From NCBI GenBank assembly GCA_913773825.1, contig CAJYHH010000354.1, positions 1 through 6,625 on the forward strand: 6,625 nt of DNA, read 5' to 3'. Shown piece after piece: positions 1 through 6,021 of the stretch; position 1 is the first letter of the stretch; the number at the start of each line of letters is the position of its first letter. The DNA comes from Candidatus Sericytochromatia bacterium (lineage in GTDB: Bacteria > Cyanobacteriota > Sericytochromatia > UBA7694). Made by a program: the position numbers and the translations under genes. The notes under the pieces are model-generated. The model saw only the letters and a program-made list of their open reading frames with translations, was not told where the DNA came from and made no database searches.

Positions 1-912
1 CTGAAACACTCAGCCAATTCCCAGGGCAGTGCCATTGAAATCGAAAAAATCTTGAATGACGCAGGCTTTCCAGCTGATCTATTTGTTAATTTAACCATCA
101 ACAACGACTGTGCCGCAGAAGTGATTAAAGACCCCGTCATTCGCGCGGTCACCCTGACCGGCAGCACCCGTGCAGGTAAATCCGTTGCCGCTACAGCAGG
201 CTCAGTGCTCAAAAAAACGGTTTTAGAACTCGGCGGCAGTGACCCTTATCTGATTCTGGCAGACGCAGATCTTGAGGCCGCAGCAGCCACTTGCGCCACC
301 AGCCGCCTAATTAACTCAGGCCAGAGCTGTATTGCCGCCAAGCGCTTTATTGTGGTTGAAAGCGTGCGTAAGCGCTTTGAAGAACTGTTTGTGCAAAACA
401 TGGCGAAAGCCGTCATGGGTGACCCGCTGGATGAAAAAACAACTTTAGGCCCCCAGTCCCGCGTGGATCTGCGTGATGAACTCCATCAGCAAGTCCAAAA
501 AAGTATCGCAAAAGGGGCTCGCTGCCTGCTCGGCGGTGAAATCCCTGACAGCCCTGGCGCCTTTTATCCAGCAACCGTCCTGACTGATGTTAAACCCGGC
601 ATGCCCGCTTATGATGAAGAATTATTTGGCCCTGTGGCCTCAGTGATTGTCGCCCAGGACGAAGCTGAAGCCATTCAAATTGCCAATGACTCGATTTATG
701 GCCTGGGTGCGGCTGTGTTTAGTCAAGATGTCGAACGCGCTGAAAAAATTGCCGCAGAGTCCCTTGAAGCAGGCTGCTGTTTTGTTAATGCTTTTGTGGC
801 CTCTGATCCCCGCCTGCCCTTTGGCGGCATTAAAGAAAGTGGCTATGGCCGCGAGCTGGCCGACTTTGGCATTCGTGAATTTGTAAATATCAAAACCGTG
901 TATGTGAAATAG
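1..912 (+). CDS. Succinate-semialdehyde dehydrogenase-like aldehyde dehydrogenase (5' end outside window)
   Basis: The frame is open from base 1, so the gene starts upstream; the 303 residues seen are the C-terminal two thirds of a family that is usually 450-490 residues long. Family hallmarks are clear: the NAD(P)-binding stretch LTGSTRAGKSV, the general-base glutamate in VLELGGSDP (E76 of the visible part), the catalytic cysteine in NSGQSCIAAKR (C110), EELFGPVASV, and the closing PFGGIKESGYGRELADFG. The tail and the FVNAFVASDPR segment recall the GabD1/Sad (YneI) branch, which oxidises succinate semialdehyde to succinate in 4-aminobutyrate or related catabolism in the cytosol. The family assignment is firm. 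The exact substrate and the NAD versus NADP preference are inference. The next gene begins 37 bases downstream on the same strand. Confidence 0.9.
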   Translation: MKHSANSQGSAIEIEKILNDAGFPADLFVNLTINNDCAAEVIKDPVIRAVTLTGSTRAGKSVAATAGSVLKKTVLELGGSDPYLILADADLEAAAATCATSRLINSGQSCIAAKRFIVVESVRKRFEELFVQNMAKAVMGDPLDEKTTLGPQSRVDLRDELHQQVQKSIAKGARCLLGGEIPDSPGAFYPATVLTDVKPGMPAYDEELFGPVASVIVAQDEAEAIQIANDSIYGLGAAVFSQDVERAEKIAAESLEAGCCFVNAFVASDPRLPFGGIKESGYGRELADFGIREFVNIKTVYVK

Positions 913-949
913 CGAGTGGCTGGTCGCTCGCCCTTATAGAAAGAACCTT

Positions 950-1882
950 ATGAAAAATTTTATCTATCTCAATGACCATAAAATGTACTCTCTGGCCGCC
1001 CAGCACTTTGCCGGACTGGCTGAATCTTTAGTCGGTGTTGATCAAGAGCTTGAAGGCACAGCCCAACATCTGGCTGAACTGTTTAAAGCTGAGCAGCGTG
1101 GTGTCGACAAGCGCTATGTTCAGGACTATGCCTATACCCTGTTTGAAAAACATCTGATCGAAGTCGAAAAAGTCCTGACACTTGATCGTGAAGCCCTGGA
1201 TACTCGCGAAGATATTCTGCCTGAAGCCTCACGCCTAAGCTTTGTAAAAGTCACAGGCAAAGCGGTGTTTTTAGATGCCCAGACCATGATTGACAATCTC
1301 AAGCGCTTTAATAAAATTGGCGAAGCCATTACCTTTGTAACGAACTACGGCGACTTAAATCGTCTGCATGAAGAATATCGCAGTCTGGTTGAAAAAGTTA
1401 ATCAGAGCAGCGCCAATAAACATATGAAGCAGGCCAAGCTCAAAGAGCTTGAGCGTGCTTATCAAAACTCCACGGATATCAAAGAGTTGGTCAAAAACTC
1501 GAATCTGCACGCTGATCAGAACTTTATTGAATCTGTCTCCCTTTTGCTCGACTACGGCTATCAGGATCAGTTTGAAATTCAGCTCAAAGGCAGCCAGGCG
1601 CTGTTTTCATCCCTGCTCTCTCAAGAATATCTGCGTGAGACCCAGCAACAGATTGTGCGCCGCTACGCCAAGCTGACCGATCGCAGCTTTACGCTCTTTG
1701 GTGTGGTCACCCAGAATCCCCACGACAAAGAAGATATGAGTTCAGAGAGTCTTAACGCCAAATCGATTAAAGAAGCGGTCATCAATCTGGCTTTACAACT
1801 CTCCAATGTCGACACCAATTTTGCCGGTCGTTCATCCGGTGAAATTACTATTGATCCGATTGCGGTCTATACCGAACTCTAA
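950..1882 (+). CDS. Uncharacterised mostly helical protein, tentatively DUF6414-like
   Basis: A 310-residue soluble protein with no signal peptide and no membrane segment. The N-terminus (MKNFIYLNDHKMYSLAAQHF) is followed by an acidic, helix-prone region. Around residues 96-130 there is a more conserved-looking stretch (LSFVKVTGKAVFLDAQTMID) and then a lysine/glutamate-rich, possibly coiled segment near 140-180. The C-terminal part contains FTLFGVVTQNP and ends with ITIDPIAVYTEL. The pattern of a strand-rich 'V-x-V-x-G-x-A' core plus a terminal 'P-I-A-x-Y' reminds me of the DUF6414 type of uncharacterised proteins; this is from memory and only tentative. The ATG at 950 is the natural start, with a weak GAAAGAA element upstream. 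Its position between a dehydrogenase and an RDD gene does not reveal a role. Confidence 0.8.
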   Translation: MKNFIYLNDHKMYSLAAQHFAGLAESLVGVDQELEGTAQHLAELFKAEQRGVDKRYVQDYAYTLFEKHLIEVEKVLTLDREALDTREDILPEASRLSFVKVTGKAVFLDAQTMIDNLKRFNKIGEAITFVTNYGDLNRLHEEYRSLVEKVNQSSANKHMKQAKLKELERAYQNSTDIKELVKNSNLHADQNFIESVSLLLDYGYQDQFEIQLKGSQALFSSLLSQEYLRETQQQIVRRYAKLTDRSFTLFGVVTQNPHDKEDMSSESLNAKSIKEAVINLALQLSNVDTNFAGRSSGEITIDPIAVYTEL

Positions 1883-1908
1883 ACGTTCTGCTTAAAAGGA
1901 GCATCTTG

Positions 1909-2376
1909 ATGCAAAGCACTCAGACGTTGCTTGCCAGCCGCTGGAGCCGACTTGTCAGCAGCTTTATCGATGGCTTTATTTTGTCGATGATCCTTTTTCC
2001 ACTGCTTTATCTGCTGGTAAGCGGCAACCTTGAAGCAGCCCAGCATCTTAATCCGATTCAAAAGCTGATTATTGCGGTAGCTGGCTGGGTGGTGTTTTTG
2101 GCAATTAACGGCTATCTGCTGGCAAAACGGGGTCAGACAGTTGGCAAAATGGTGATGAAAATTCGAATTGTTGATCTCGAAGGTAACATACCCTCTCTGA
2201 TCAAAATTTTGCTGCTGCGCTATTTTGCTGTCGGCTTAATTTCTCAACTTCCTGTGATTGGCAGCCTCTTTAGCCTGATTAATCTGTTAATTATTTTTGG
2301 CCCTGAGCGTCGCTGTCTTCATGACTACATCGCAGGTACACGAGTCGTCTCAACTGAAGAAGTCTACTATGATTAG
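1909..2376 (+). CDS. RDD family integral membrane protein
   Basis: A 155-residue inner-membrane protein. A GGAG ribosome site at 1898-1901 lies 7 bases before the ATG at 1909, which favours it over the TTG one codon upstream. RDD features are visible: ASRWSRLVSSFIDGFIL near the N-terminus (arginines 11 and 14, aspartate 21), AKRGQTVGKMVMKIRIVD after the second membrane span (residues 72-89), and the closing LHDYIAGTRVV with aspartate 139. Membrane spans are expected at about 21-38, 52-72 and 100-130. RDD proteins are mostly uncharacterised; some affect ion or osmotic tolerance, so no substrate is proposed here. The stop codon at 2374-2376 lies inside an 8-base tandem repeat and abuts the remnant of a convergent kinase gene. 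It follows the upstream gene by 26 bases. Confidence 0.88.
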   Translation: MQSTQTLLASRWSRLVSSFIDGFILSMILFPLLYLLVSGNLEAAQHLNPIQKLIIAVAGWVVFLAINGYLLAKRGQTVGKMVMKIRIVDLEGNIPSLIKILLLRYFAVGLISQLPVIGSLFSLINLLIIFGPERRCLHDYIAGTRVVSTEEVYYD

Positions 2377-2388
2377 CCAATTAGCCAA
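2373..2388. repeat. 8-base tandem repeat TTAGCCAA x2 across two stop codons
   Basis: TTAGCCAA occurs twice back to back at 2373-2380 and 2381-2388, and a third partial unit TTAG follows. The first unit carries the TAG stop of the RDD gene. The second carries, on the other strand, the TAA stop of the kinase remnant. It may be a replication-slippage duplication, or a scar left by the rearrangement seen next to it. Confidence 0.8.
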
Positions 2389-2543
2389 TTAGTTCAGGAC
2401 TGACCCAGTTTTGAATCCCTTCAGCATAAGCAGTCCAGTCTGAAGACGAAGTATCGATCTTGATTCTTCTAAACTAGTTCAAAAACATTTGGGCGCTGCA
2501 GCCGTGAAGTCAGAAGCACATTCAGACTCACTTGTTCACTTCC
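2381..2543 (-). pseudogene. Decayed 3' fragment of a P-loop kinase gene, homologous to the kinase at 5952-6587
   Basis: Read on the minus strand, this stretch encodes a degraded version of the last ~55 residues of the kinase found at the right end of the window. From 2543 to about 2475 it reads GSEQVSLNVLLTSRLQRPN and then VFEL, against GSEAATLEALQTSLKQREK and AFEL in the intact gene. An in-frame TAG (2469-2471) and an indel follow. The frame from 2461 to 2381 then reads KIDTSSSDWTAYAEGIQNW and VSPELIG before a TAA stop (intact: KIDTSASDWTAYAELIQNW, VSS). The 41 bases at 2400-2440 match 6022-6062 at 38 positions. This copy keeps what looks like the natural C-terminus. With no start and a broken frame it cannot be functional. 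Upstream of 2543 I could not extend the similarity. Confidence 0.85.
2400..2440. repeat. Direct repeat, left copy (pairs with 6022-6062)
   Basis: Two identical blocks, CTGACCCAGTTTTGAATC (18 bases) and TCAGCATAAGCAGTCCAGTC (20 bases), are separated by 3 mismatched bases, so 38 of 41 positions match the right copy. To the left the match stops abruptly at 2399/6021. To the right, identity falls to about 16 of 24 and then needs a gap. The repeat lies in kinase coding sequence and brackets 3.6 kb of DNA. Confidence 0.9.
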
Positions 2544-2732
2544 TTAAAACTGAAATTTCCCCCTTCCTCTAAACAATAAAAAGTTCATTCTAAAAATTTA
2601 GAGTAAATTATACGCTTAAATTCCACACCCTTCTCTAACAAGCTCTCCAATTGCATAAAATTCATAATTATGTTACATATAATTCATATATATTTTAAGT
2701 TTCTCTTTGAAGGGTTTCTATCAAGAGGTTGA
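2544..2732. other. AT-rich intergenic stretch
   Basis: No convincing gene is present between the kinase remnant and the small lipoprotein frame. Composition is extreme: bases 2641-2700 hold only 12 G or C in 60. The stretch holds the promoter candidate and palindrome listed separately. A 26-codon minus-strand frame (2585-2665) exists but has no support. Confidence 0.6.
2651..2683 (+). promoter_or_regulatory. Candidate promoter with overlapping palindrome
   Basis: A perfect TATAAT (-10-like) lies at 2678-2683 and a TTGCAT (-35-like) at 2651-2656. They are 21 bases apart, which is too long for a standard pair. A TG-preceded TACATA at 2674-2679 has the usual 17-base spacing to TTGCAT. Between them sits a perfect 10-base palindrome, CATAATTATG (2663-2672), a possible operator. 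It lies upstream of the unrecognised + strand gene run. In DNA this AT-rich, chance matches are common. Confidence 0.35.
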
Positions 2733-2738
2733 TTGGCT

Positions 2739-2861
2739 TTGATTAAATGGACCCACGTACATCATTTTTTATGTACTCTAATTTTGGGCACCGTTACATC
2801 TTTGATGTTTGCATGCTCACCGAGGGTTGTTGGACAAAGTCTTTCGGTGGTGCCTGAATAA
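2739..2861 (+). CDS. Possible small lipoprotein (40 residues)
   Basis: A short frame from TTG at 2739 to TAA at 2859-2861. The start is preceded by GAGGT (2725-2729) with a 9-base gap; an alternative TTG at 2733 sits too close to it. The product has a lipoprotein-like layout: a short basic start (MIKWTHVHHF), a hydrophobic core (FLCTLILGTVTSLMFA), then a cysteine at residue 26 in LMFAC followed by SPRVVGQSLSVVPE. The lipobox is imperfect (Met at -3, Phe at -2). If processed, the mature peptide would have only 15 residues, like small entericidin-type lipoproteins in size, though I see no sequence match to them. It lies 49 bases upstream of the next gene and could be its operon leader. It might instead be the truncated front of a longer lipoprotein, or a chance frame. 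Confidence 0.45.
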   Translation: MIKWTHVHHFLCTLILGTVTSLMFACSPRVVGQSLSVVPE

Positions 2862-2910
2862 AGCAAACCTTTGAAACCTATTATTTTGACCATTTAACCA
2901 GCGTAGAGCC

Positions 2911-3432
2911 ATGATACTGAAATCTTTAACACGTTATCATCTTCAGATTCCACTCAATCCCCATCCTATCGATTTTAGCTCGCTCATGCATCAAAATGCT
3001 ATCTGGGTTTCTTATGCATTGGATCCCAGGGATACAAAACTGATGGAATCAGATAACCTTATTTATCAAGGGCAAATCAGAAATGGTGTCTTCGGCATTC
3101 GTGTTCTGGGCATTGCAGAAAATAAGCTAACTAGTCCTACTGAGGCCCTAAGTCAAATCGATAAGCACGTATCACATTTGTCGAGTCTTTTGAGTTCAGG
3201 CCAAGGAATCGAGATGTCAGAATTAAAAAGGGACGGCTTCAACCATAAAGATATCAAGATCTGGGATAACCCCTCTGATACATTAATCAGACTCTGTGTA
3301 GCAGCCAACGATCCCGCAAGTAAAACAGACATCAAACGTCTCAGAACACAACTCAATAACGGTGTTATACCAGCCGTAGTGCCAGAAACTCATGCAGATA
3401 TGAACGTCTTGATTGCAGGGTGTCCTCCATGA
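2911..3432 (+). CDS. Uncharacterised protein, first gene of a three-gene run
   Basis: I do not recognise this 173-residue protein. It has no signal peptide or clear membrane segment, so it is probably cytosolic. The N-terminal half looks strand-rich (IWVSYALDPRD, LIYQGQIRNGVFGIRVLGIAE, residues 31-70). A polar helix (residues 76-100, TEALSQIDKHVSHLSSLLSS) follows, then DIKIWDNPSDTLIRLCVAAN (114-133) and a basic patch KTDIKRLRTQ (138-147). An in-frame TGA at 2887-2889 limits the start; the ATG at 2911 has only a weak GTAGAG in front. Its stop overlaps the next start as ATGA (3429-3432), a common sign of translational coupling. Base composition is lower in G+C than the flanking genes (24/60 in 3001-3060), consistent with acquisition from elsewhere. 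Confidence 0.75.
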   Translation: MILKSLTRYHLQIPLNPHPIDFSSLMHQNAIWVSYALDPRDTKLMESDNLIYQGQIRNGVFGIRVLGIAENKLTSPTEALSQIDKHVSHLSSLLSSGQGIEMSELKRDGFNHKDIKIWDNPSDTLIRLCVAANDPASKTDIKRLRTQLNNGVIPAVVPETHADMNVLIAGCPP

Positions 3433-4265
3433 GTTGGCAAGACGGGCTCATGCTCGGCACGACAAATCCTTATTTCTTACCGACGCCAGAAATGTTTTTT
3501 TCACTTATCAATTTTTTAAAAAACCATAACATCGTTCAAGCTGATTATCCCTACCCAAAAGATATAAAACCACTACGTGTTATCGAAATTGAACATTTTC
3601 CAAAAAACTATTTACCTCCATTGCCTTCTCAGTGGACGGAAAAAACAATAAAGTTTCACAATGCCCTCTTTTGGGTCACAGAAGCAGACCTCGACACAGA
3701 AAAGGGTTATGTCGAAGTTTACAAAGATCCCGCTGGTCTCCGTGAACCATTTGAACCAATACCTCAGAATGGTGATCTACCACATGATATTAGTTTTGAA
3801 CAAATTCATCTCTTAGATCCTTACCTATCACAACATTATTATTTTGATCTGCGTCTACCCGTTTCACCAAAACTCATTGATGAAATGGCCGAACTTGATT
3901 ATTGTGTAAATGGACCTTTTCTGAGCCTGCGATATGGCTTTCATTACGAAAATAATTCTATAATCTCACTTGAAAATCAAGACGATTATTTCAGACTTTT
4001 TTCTTATGCTCCAACAGCATTAGATAAAAAAGGTTCTCTTTTACTCGCTTATGCAGGCTGCTTTTCGATAACAGTTTATACACATAGAGGCCTGTTCGGT
4101 GACACAGGCTATTACAACTTTAAAGCTCCTGGTGAAATCTGCACACTTGAAGAAGGTGTCACCCGTTTCAAAAACCTATCGAAACTCTTTTACCAGGAGC
4201 TGAGAGTGGGTATGGAAGAGATCTTTCAACAACCTGTGGACTTATTTCTCTGTGCATCATATTAA
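3429..4265 (+). CDS. Uncharacterised 278-residue protein, second gene of the run
   Basis: No family recognised. I start it at ATG 3429, which overlaps the upstream TGA (ATGA) and has CAGGG at 3416-3420, 8 bases in front; a GTG at 3420 in the same frame is less well placed. The protein is rich in aromatic residues, with no signal peptide and no membrane segment. It has a proline/tyrosine-rich N-terminal third (NPYFLPTPEMFF, QADYPYPKDIKPLR), a middle acidic stretch (TEADLDTEKGYVEVYKDPAG, residues 84-103), then an apparently globular C-terminal half (FLSLRYGFHYENN, LLLAYAGCFSITVYTHRGLF, residues 204-223). A helical tail, RFKNLSKLFYQELRVGMEEI, spans residues 246-265. It is the most AT-rich gene here (18/60 and 20/60 G+C in 3481-3600). 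The next gene starts 4 bases after its stop. Confidence 0.78.
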   Translation: MSWQDGLMLGTTNPYFLPTPEMFFSLINFLKNHNIVQADYPYPKDIKPLRVIEIEHFPKNYLPPLPSQWTEKTIKFHNALFWVTEADLDTEKGYVEVYKDPAGLREPFEPIPQNGDLPHDISFEQIHLLDPYLSQHYYFDLRLPVSPKLIDEMAELDYCVNGPFLSLRYGFHYENNSIISLENQDDYFRLFSYAPTALDKKGSLLLAYAGCFSITVYTHRGLFGDTGYYNFKAPGEICTLEEGVTRFKNLSKLFYQELRVGMEEIFQQPVDLFLCASY

Positions 4266-4269
4266 ATTG

Positions 4270-5565
4270 ATGGCCAAGCGCTATTTACTCGCTGGGCTCA
4301 TAGCTGGGTGTTATTTCTTTAATTTAACCAGTACAAAGGCTCTTGCAAATCAACGAGAATCAGAGCGCTGGTGCCCGGTTGAATGGCTAACAGAAGCCGC
4401 CAGGGCATTTCAGGAAACCCAGTTCATCTATCATGTCTTCTACAATGAAAGTGGAAGTGATTTTCTTGTTGAGGGCAAGTCAGAACCAGCAGACTTCAGC
4501 AAAATTTTTTGGTCTGAGGAAGGGATCGGTCTTGATGAAGACAAACCTCCTCATAAAGAAGATTTGATTGTGTTTTTTCCTCATGATCAATACTGGATTA
4601 ATCTCCGTCTTATGCCCCAAATGGATCAAGCTCAAGAAGATCTGGCAGCAGACGCCCGCGCAAAACCTGCTGAACGGGAAACAAGCACAGGCCAGTCCTT
4701 TCCAGTCAAAACTTTACCCCCTATTCAGCCTGTACAGTCTGAAAAAAAGGTTCCTCAAGCGGATATTCTTGTTTATTTAAATATGCTTGATCGAATCCAG
4801 GCTCTGGAATACAACTATGGCTTTGTGAAAGCCAACCTAGCTAACCAGATTCGCATCCTCGACAGGGAGTATTTTATCTATCAGCGCTGCCACCAAACAG
4901 GCAGCTCCTACAACCCTGATTGTGATCCCGAAGACTCCGAAGCTAACTACTATATGTCTGAAAATCTTTATCTACCAAACCTCATCTTTCTTCGTTCTGT
5001 TCAGGAAGCGCTCAAAAGCGTTGAGACCAGAACCGCCAAGCTCAGGCAATGGCTCAAACAAGGCAATGGGGAACAAAGCTGTAAGATCAACCAACCAGGA
5101 GGGCGCCCCGCTGTTCAACCCCAGATTGTGTATGCGGATCGCCAGGAAGGCGGCTATTTGACCGTCCATTTCCGCCTGGCGAATGCGGAAGGTCTTTTGA
5201 GTACCCAGTTACTCAATGCGTGGCAGCTCGAAATCAATAATGGCAACGGTATTTTACCTGAACCAAAAGATCCTGTAGCCGTTTATGAACTGCAAACCGG
5301 CAGACGTATCCAGGATCCTGTAACAGCCAATGCTTTTGTCATCTCGGTTCCCTATGAGGTTTACTCTAGAGCCACTGAACTTGATGTTCCGGACGAGAGA
5401 GAGAAAATATTGAGGTATCTATCGACTGGTCCTGGCAGCATCAGACTGGTACCAAAGCCAAATGCAAATCCCGGCGTTTCAATTGAAGCCTCGGACGTGA
5501 TGGATGTAGTATGGCCAGGTTTGTCACCTGAAGGTTCAGCGTTAGATTTAATTTATCAAGGTTAA
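4270..5565 (+). CDS. Uncharacterised exported protein, third gene of the run
   Basis: No family recognised; 431 residues. The N-terminus is an export signal: MAKR, hydrophobic core YLLAGLIAGCYFFNL, then TSTKALA, with likely signal peptidase I cleavage after A26. The same stretch holds a textbook lipobox, LIAGC (C14), so lipid anchoring is possible. Beyond it come an N-terminal domain (W34 to about 115), a low-complexity linker rich in Ala, Glu, Pro and Gln (about 118-163), a helical region (164-265) and a probably strand-rich C-terminal part (283-430). Mature cysteines 35, 207, 218 and 271 could form two disulphides. Neither this ATG (4 bases after the upstream stop) nor the GTG at 4252, which would overlap by 14 bases, has a good ribosome site; reinitiation after the upstream gene is likely. 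The ATG gives the cleaner signal peptide, and the GTG would put the lipobox cysteine at residue 20. It ends against transposase debris, so its own 3' end may have been altered. Confidence 0.75.
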   Translation: MAKRYLLAGLIAGCYFFNLTSTKALANQRESERWCPVEWLTEAARAFQETQFIYHVFYNESGSDFLVEGKSEPADFSKIFWSEEGIGLDEDKPPHKEDLIVFFPHDQYWINLRLMPQMDQAQEDLAADARAKPAERETSTGQSFPVKTLPPIQPVQSEKKVPQADILVYLNMLDRIQALEYNYGFVKANLANQIRILDREYFIYQRCHQTGSSYNPDCDPEDSEANYYMSENLYLPNLIFLRSVQEALKSVETRTAKLRQWLKQGNGEQSCKINQPGGRPAVQPQIVYADRQEGGYLTVHFRLANAEGLLSTQLLNAWQLEINNGNGILPEPKDPVAVYELQTGRRIQDPVTANAFVISVPYEVYSRATELDVPDEREKILRYLSTGPGSIRLVPKPNANPGVSIEASDVMDVVWPGLSPEGSALDLIYQG

Positions 5566-5581
5566 AGCAATAGACCTGTTG

Positions 5582-6021
5582 TGACAGCTCATAGAGCCAA
5601 ATAGAGGTTCCACAAACCAGCACAGACCTCCACACAATCATTGTAAAAATTAAACTTTTTTGTCCTCAAGCGATTGACAGAAATCCGATACCGTTTCATT
5701 CCCACATTCCCTGCTCAACCCCTATACGTTCTTGGGCTTTTGTTCGATTGGCCGCTTTTTACTCATCACTTAACGGTTGCTGTTTCTTCTTTTTTATCGA
5801 CAAAACGGCGTTCTTGCAGGCATAGATTTGTTCAAAACCAAAAAAAAACCTAAATCTAATCGCACGGTCTTCTGTTGAAACTACGCTAGCTCAGGAGGAA
5901 ATTCTATTTTGAGCAAGGAAAAATCGTTTGTGCTTCCAATCCAGCAATCACTTAAAAAGTGGATCCATTTTGATGAGCCCGAAAGGACGAGCGTTTTAAA
6001 GGTGTCCTCATTCGGGGAGAG
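5582..6021 (-). pseudogene. Remnant of an IS5-superfamily-like transposase (C-terminal half)
   Basis: This stretch lacks an open frame but translates on the minus strand into a recognisable DDE transposase tail. From 6021 down it reads TFKTLVLSGSSKWIHFLSD, GSTNDFSLLKIEFPPELA, a TAG stop (5881-5883), then TVRLDLG. The aspartate of LDLG fits the second catalytic residue. A run of nine A on the + strand (5840-5848) shifts the frame; then come GFEQIYACKNAVLSIKKKK, QQPLSDE, a TAA (5759-5761), and KAANRTKAQERIGVEQ, whose glutamate fits the third catalytic residue. TGA stops follow at 5696-5698 and 5666-5668, and the weak tail LIFTMIV...VCGTSIWLYELSQ runs to about 5582. The motif order (GS-x-x-D-F, D-L-G-F-x-G, PLS-x-E-x-K-x-x-N, ER-I-x-VE) matches DDE_Tnp_4-type IS5-like enzymes from memory. 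The N-terminal half with the first catalytic aspartate is missing, cut exactly at the kinase junction. No terminal inverted repeats were identified. Confidence 0.78.

Noticed and set aside
911..928. Hairpin AGCGA-8-TCGCT just after the dehydrogenase stop, as a terminator.
   Set aside because: The stem is only 5 base pairs and no T run follows, so it does not qualify as an intrinsic terminator.
2585..2665. A 26-codon minus-strand frame (MNFMQLESLLEKG...).
   Set aside because: It is short, has no clear ribosome site, and lies in DNA so AT-rich that start codons are frequent. There is no evidence beyond openness.
2651..2700. CRISPR-like or direct-repeat array suggested by recurring ATTCATA motifs.
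   Set aside because: There are only two short copies in very AT-rich DNA, with no regular spacing or longer repeat unit.
5441..5641. A 66-codon minus-strand frame beginning MIVWRSVLVCG.
   Set aside because: Its first ~20 codons are the degraded end of the transposase remnant, and the rest is antisense to the exported-protein gene. It is not an independent gene.
5674..5702. Perfect TTGACA at 5674-5679 as a promoter -35.
   Set aside because: No acceptable -10 element lies 16-18 bases downstream (CATTCC region), and the bases are explained as transposase-remnant coding sequence on the other strand.
5674..5853. A 59-codon + strand frame from TTG at 5674.
   Set aside because: It has no ribosome site and no recognisable motif, and it is antisense to the same transposase remnant.
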